NCBI RefSeq assembly: GCF_000968055.1
Contig: NC_022538.1
Location: 965,499 to 1,029,498 of the forward strand
Origin: Alteracholeplasma palmae J233
GTDB taxonomy: Bacteria; Bacillota_I; Bacilli_A; Acholeplasmatales; Acholeplasmataceae
Reading direction: 5' to 3'
DNA: 64,000 nt
The stretch's first letter is position 1, and each line of letters starts with the position of its first letter. Of the stretch, positions 63,478 through 64,000 are shown piece after piece. The notes below the pieces were generated by a model that saw only the letters and a list, made by a program, of their open reading frames with translations, did no database searches and was not told the DNA's origin. A program made the translations under genes and the position numbers.

Positions 63478-64000
63478 TTATATTTGATTCTTTTCAAGTT
63501 TAATTGATTCTATTTTTATGCGATCTGGAAGGATAATTTCAAGGGCATTGATGCCATTAATTAAATTTACTTGAGTTTGATAAAGATCTTCTTGTGACTG
63601 AATGAGTGTTGTTAAGATAACCTTTTTGTTTAATAAAATAAGAATTGTATTTTGTTCAATAAACTGAGTTATTTTTTTTATTTGGATAGATAGAGTTGTT
63701 TCTAGATATTTTTTAGAAATAATCTTATAATTGTATGGTTTTTCAATTTTAAGTTCTATTTTTTCTTCTAAAAAATCAATTTCTTCAGTGTATTCTAAGA
63801 GTTTTTCTACTTTGTTTTGTTTAATTTTATAAGTATCTACTCTTTCTTCTTGATAATTTACAGCTTGTATTATATTTTCTTTTTCTTGTTTTATCTCATA
63901 TTTTGTTTCATCAAATTCGTTTATTAAATAGTTTGACTGATATTTTTTAAAATCTATTTCTTTTACTCTTAATTCTTTATAATCATCGTTGAAATTAAAA
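63478..64000 (-). CDS. unknown protein, 5' part beyond the window end
   Basis: The minus frame ending at TAA (63478-63480) is open to the last base, so at least 173 C-terminal residues are visible. It is very rich in Lys, Glu, Ile and Asn. The middle (KQEKENIIQAV ... ELKIEKPYNYK) is predominantly helical or charged, and the last part (IEQNTILILLNKKVILTTL) has alternating beta-like hydrophobics. No membrane helix is seen. I do not recognise the family. It is separated from the rnhC-like gene by a bidirectional terminator. Confidence 0.6.
   Translation of the reverse strand, partial: FNFNDDYKELRVKEIDFKKYQSNYLINEFDETKYEIKQEKENIIQAVNYQEERVDTYKIKQNKVEKLLEYTEEIDFLEEKIELKIEKPYNYKIISKKYLETTLSIQIKKITQFIEQNTILILLNKKVILTTLIQSQEDLYQTQVNLINGINALEIILPDRIKIESIKLEKNQI

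Overview
This is an AT-rich, gene-dense bacterial window with about 57 protein genes, one T-box leader, one insertion sequence and no rRNA or tRNA gene that I could recognise. UGA is used as a normal stop codon (for example at the ends of dfrA, thyA and copA) and UGG encodes Trp. With the very low GC content, short Firmicutes-type proteins (YneF, YqeY, PepV, DarA, MutS2, M16 pair) and the absence of any wall-synthesis gene here, a standard-code mollicute of the Acholeplasma type is the most likely source. That assignment is inference; another very AT-rich Firmicute is possible.

Layout. 1-5.2 kb, plus strand: an unknown partial gene, a YczE-type membrane protein, deoC, deoD and a pair of M16 peptidase-like proteins. 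5.3-15.4 kb, mostly plus: ssb, pepV, thyA-dfrA-plsC, a minus-strand histidine phosphatase, a small membrane protein, the pyrimidine-nucleoside phosphorylase gene, an arsR-copA-copZ-rsmD metal operon and yneF. 15.4-18.2 kb: a low-density region with a short AT-rich repeat in both orientations, a decayed asparaginase fragment and one intact asparaginase. 18.2-26.2 kb, minus: deoB, xerD and hemW, a lipoprotein plus secreted pectate lyase, lepA and yqeY. 26.3-27.5 kb, plus: an FMN-binding-type lipoprotein. 27.5-36.0 kb, minus: a lipase, a T-box operon (GNAT-valS-folC) and a transporter-polygalacturonase-GNAT operon. 36.1-37.8 kb: an IS1182-type element. 37.8-46 kb, minus: asnA, ldh, ysxC, lon and tig. 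46-47.2 kb, plus: a tandem-GNAT protein. 47.2-62.5 kb, minus: an ABC exporter operon, ogt, a PanE-like reductase, an AAC(3)-like protein, pnp, rpsO, darA, ribF, truB, trxA and mutS2. 62.6-63.4 kb, plus: a degenerate RNase HIII. The window ends inside an unknown minus-strand gene.

How it fits together. DeoC, DeoD, DeoB and the pyrimidine-nucleoside phosphorylase give a complete nucleoside-to-glyceraldehyde-3-phosphate salvage route, although scattered over three transcription units. ThyA and DHFR supply dTMP. Pectin use is split: a secreted pectate lyase whose promoter carries a cre-like site on the -35 box, and a leaderless GH28 enzyme made with an AEC transporter. Regulation readable from DNA includes a valine T-box, a CIRCE-like element at lon, a palindromic metal operator at arsR-copA and the cre site. 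The most unusual observations are the RNase HIII homologue lacking most catalytic acids, the repeat family around a duplicated and decayed asparaginase locus, the cre/-35 overlap, and a CadC-like regulator driving a Cu-type ATPase.
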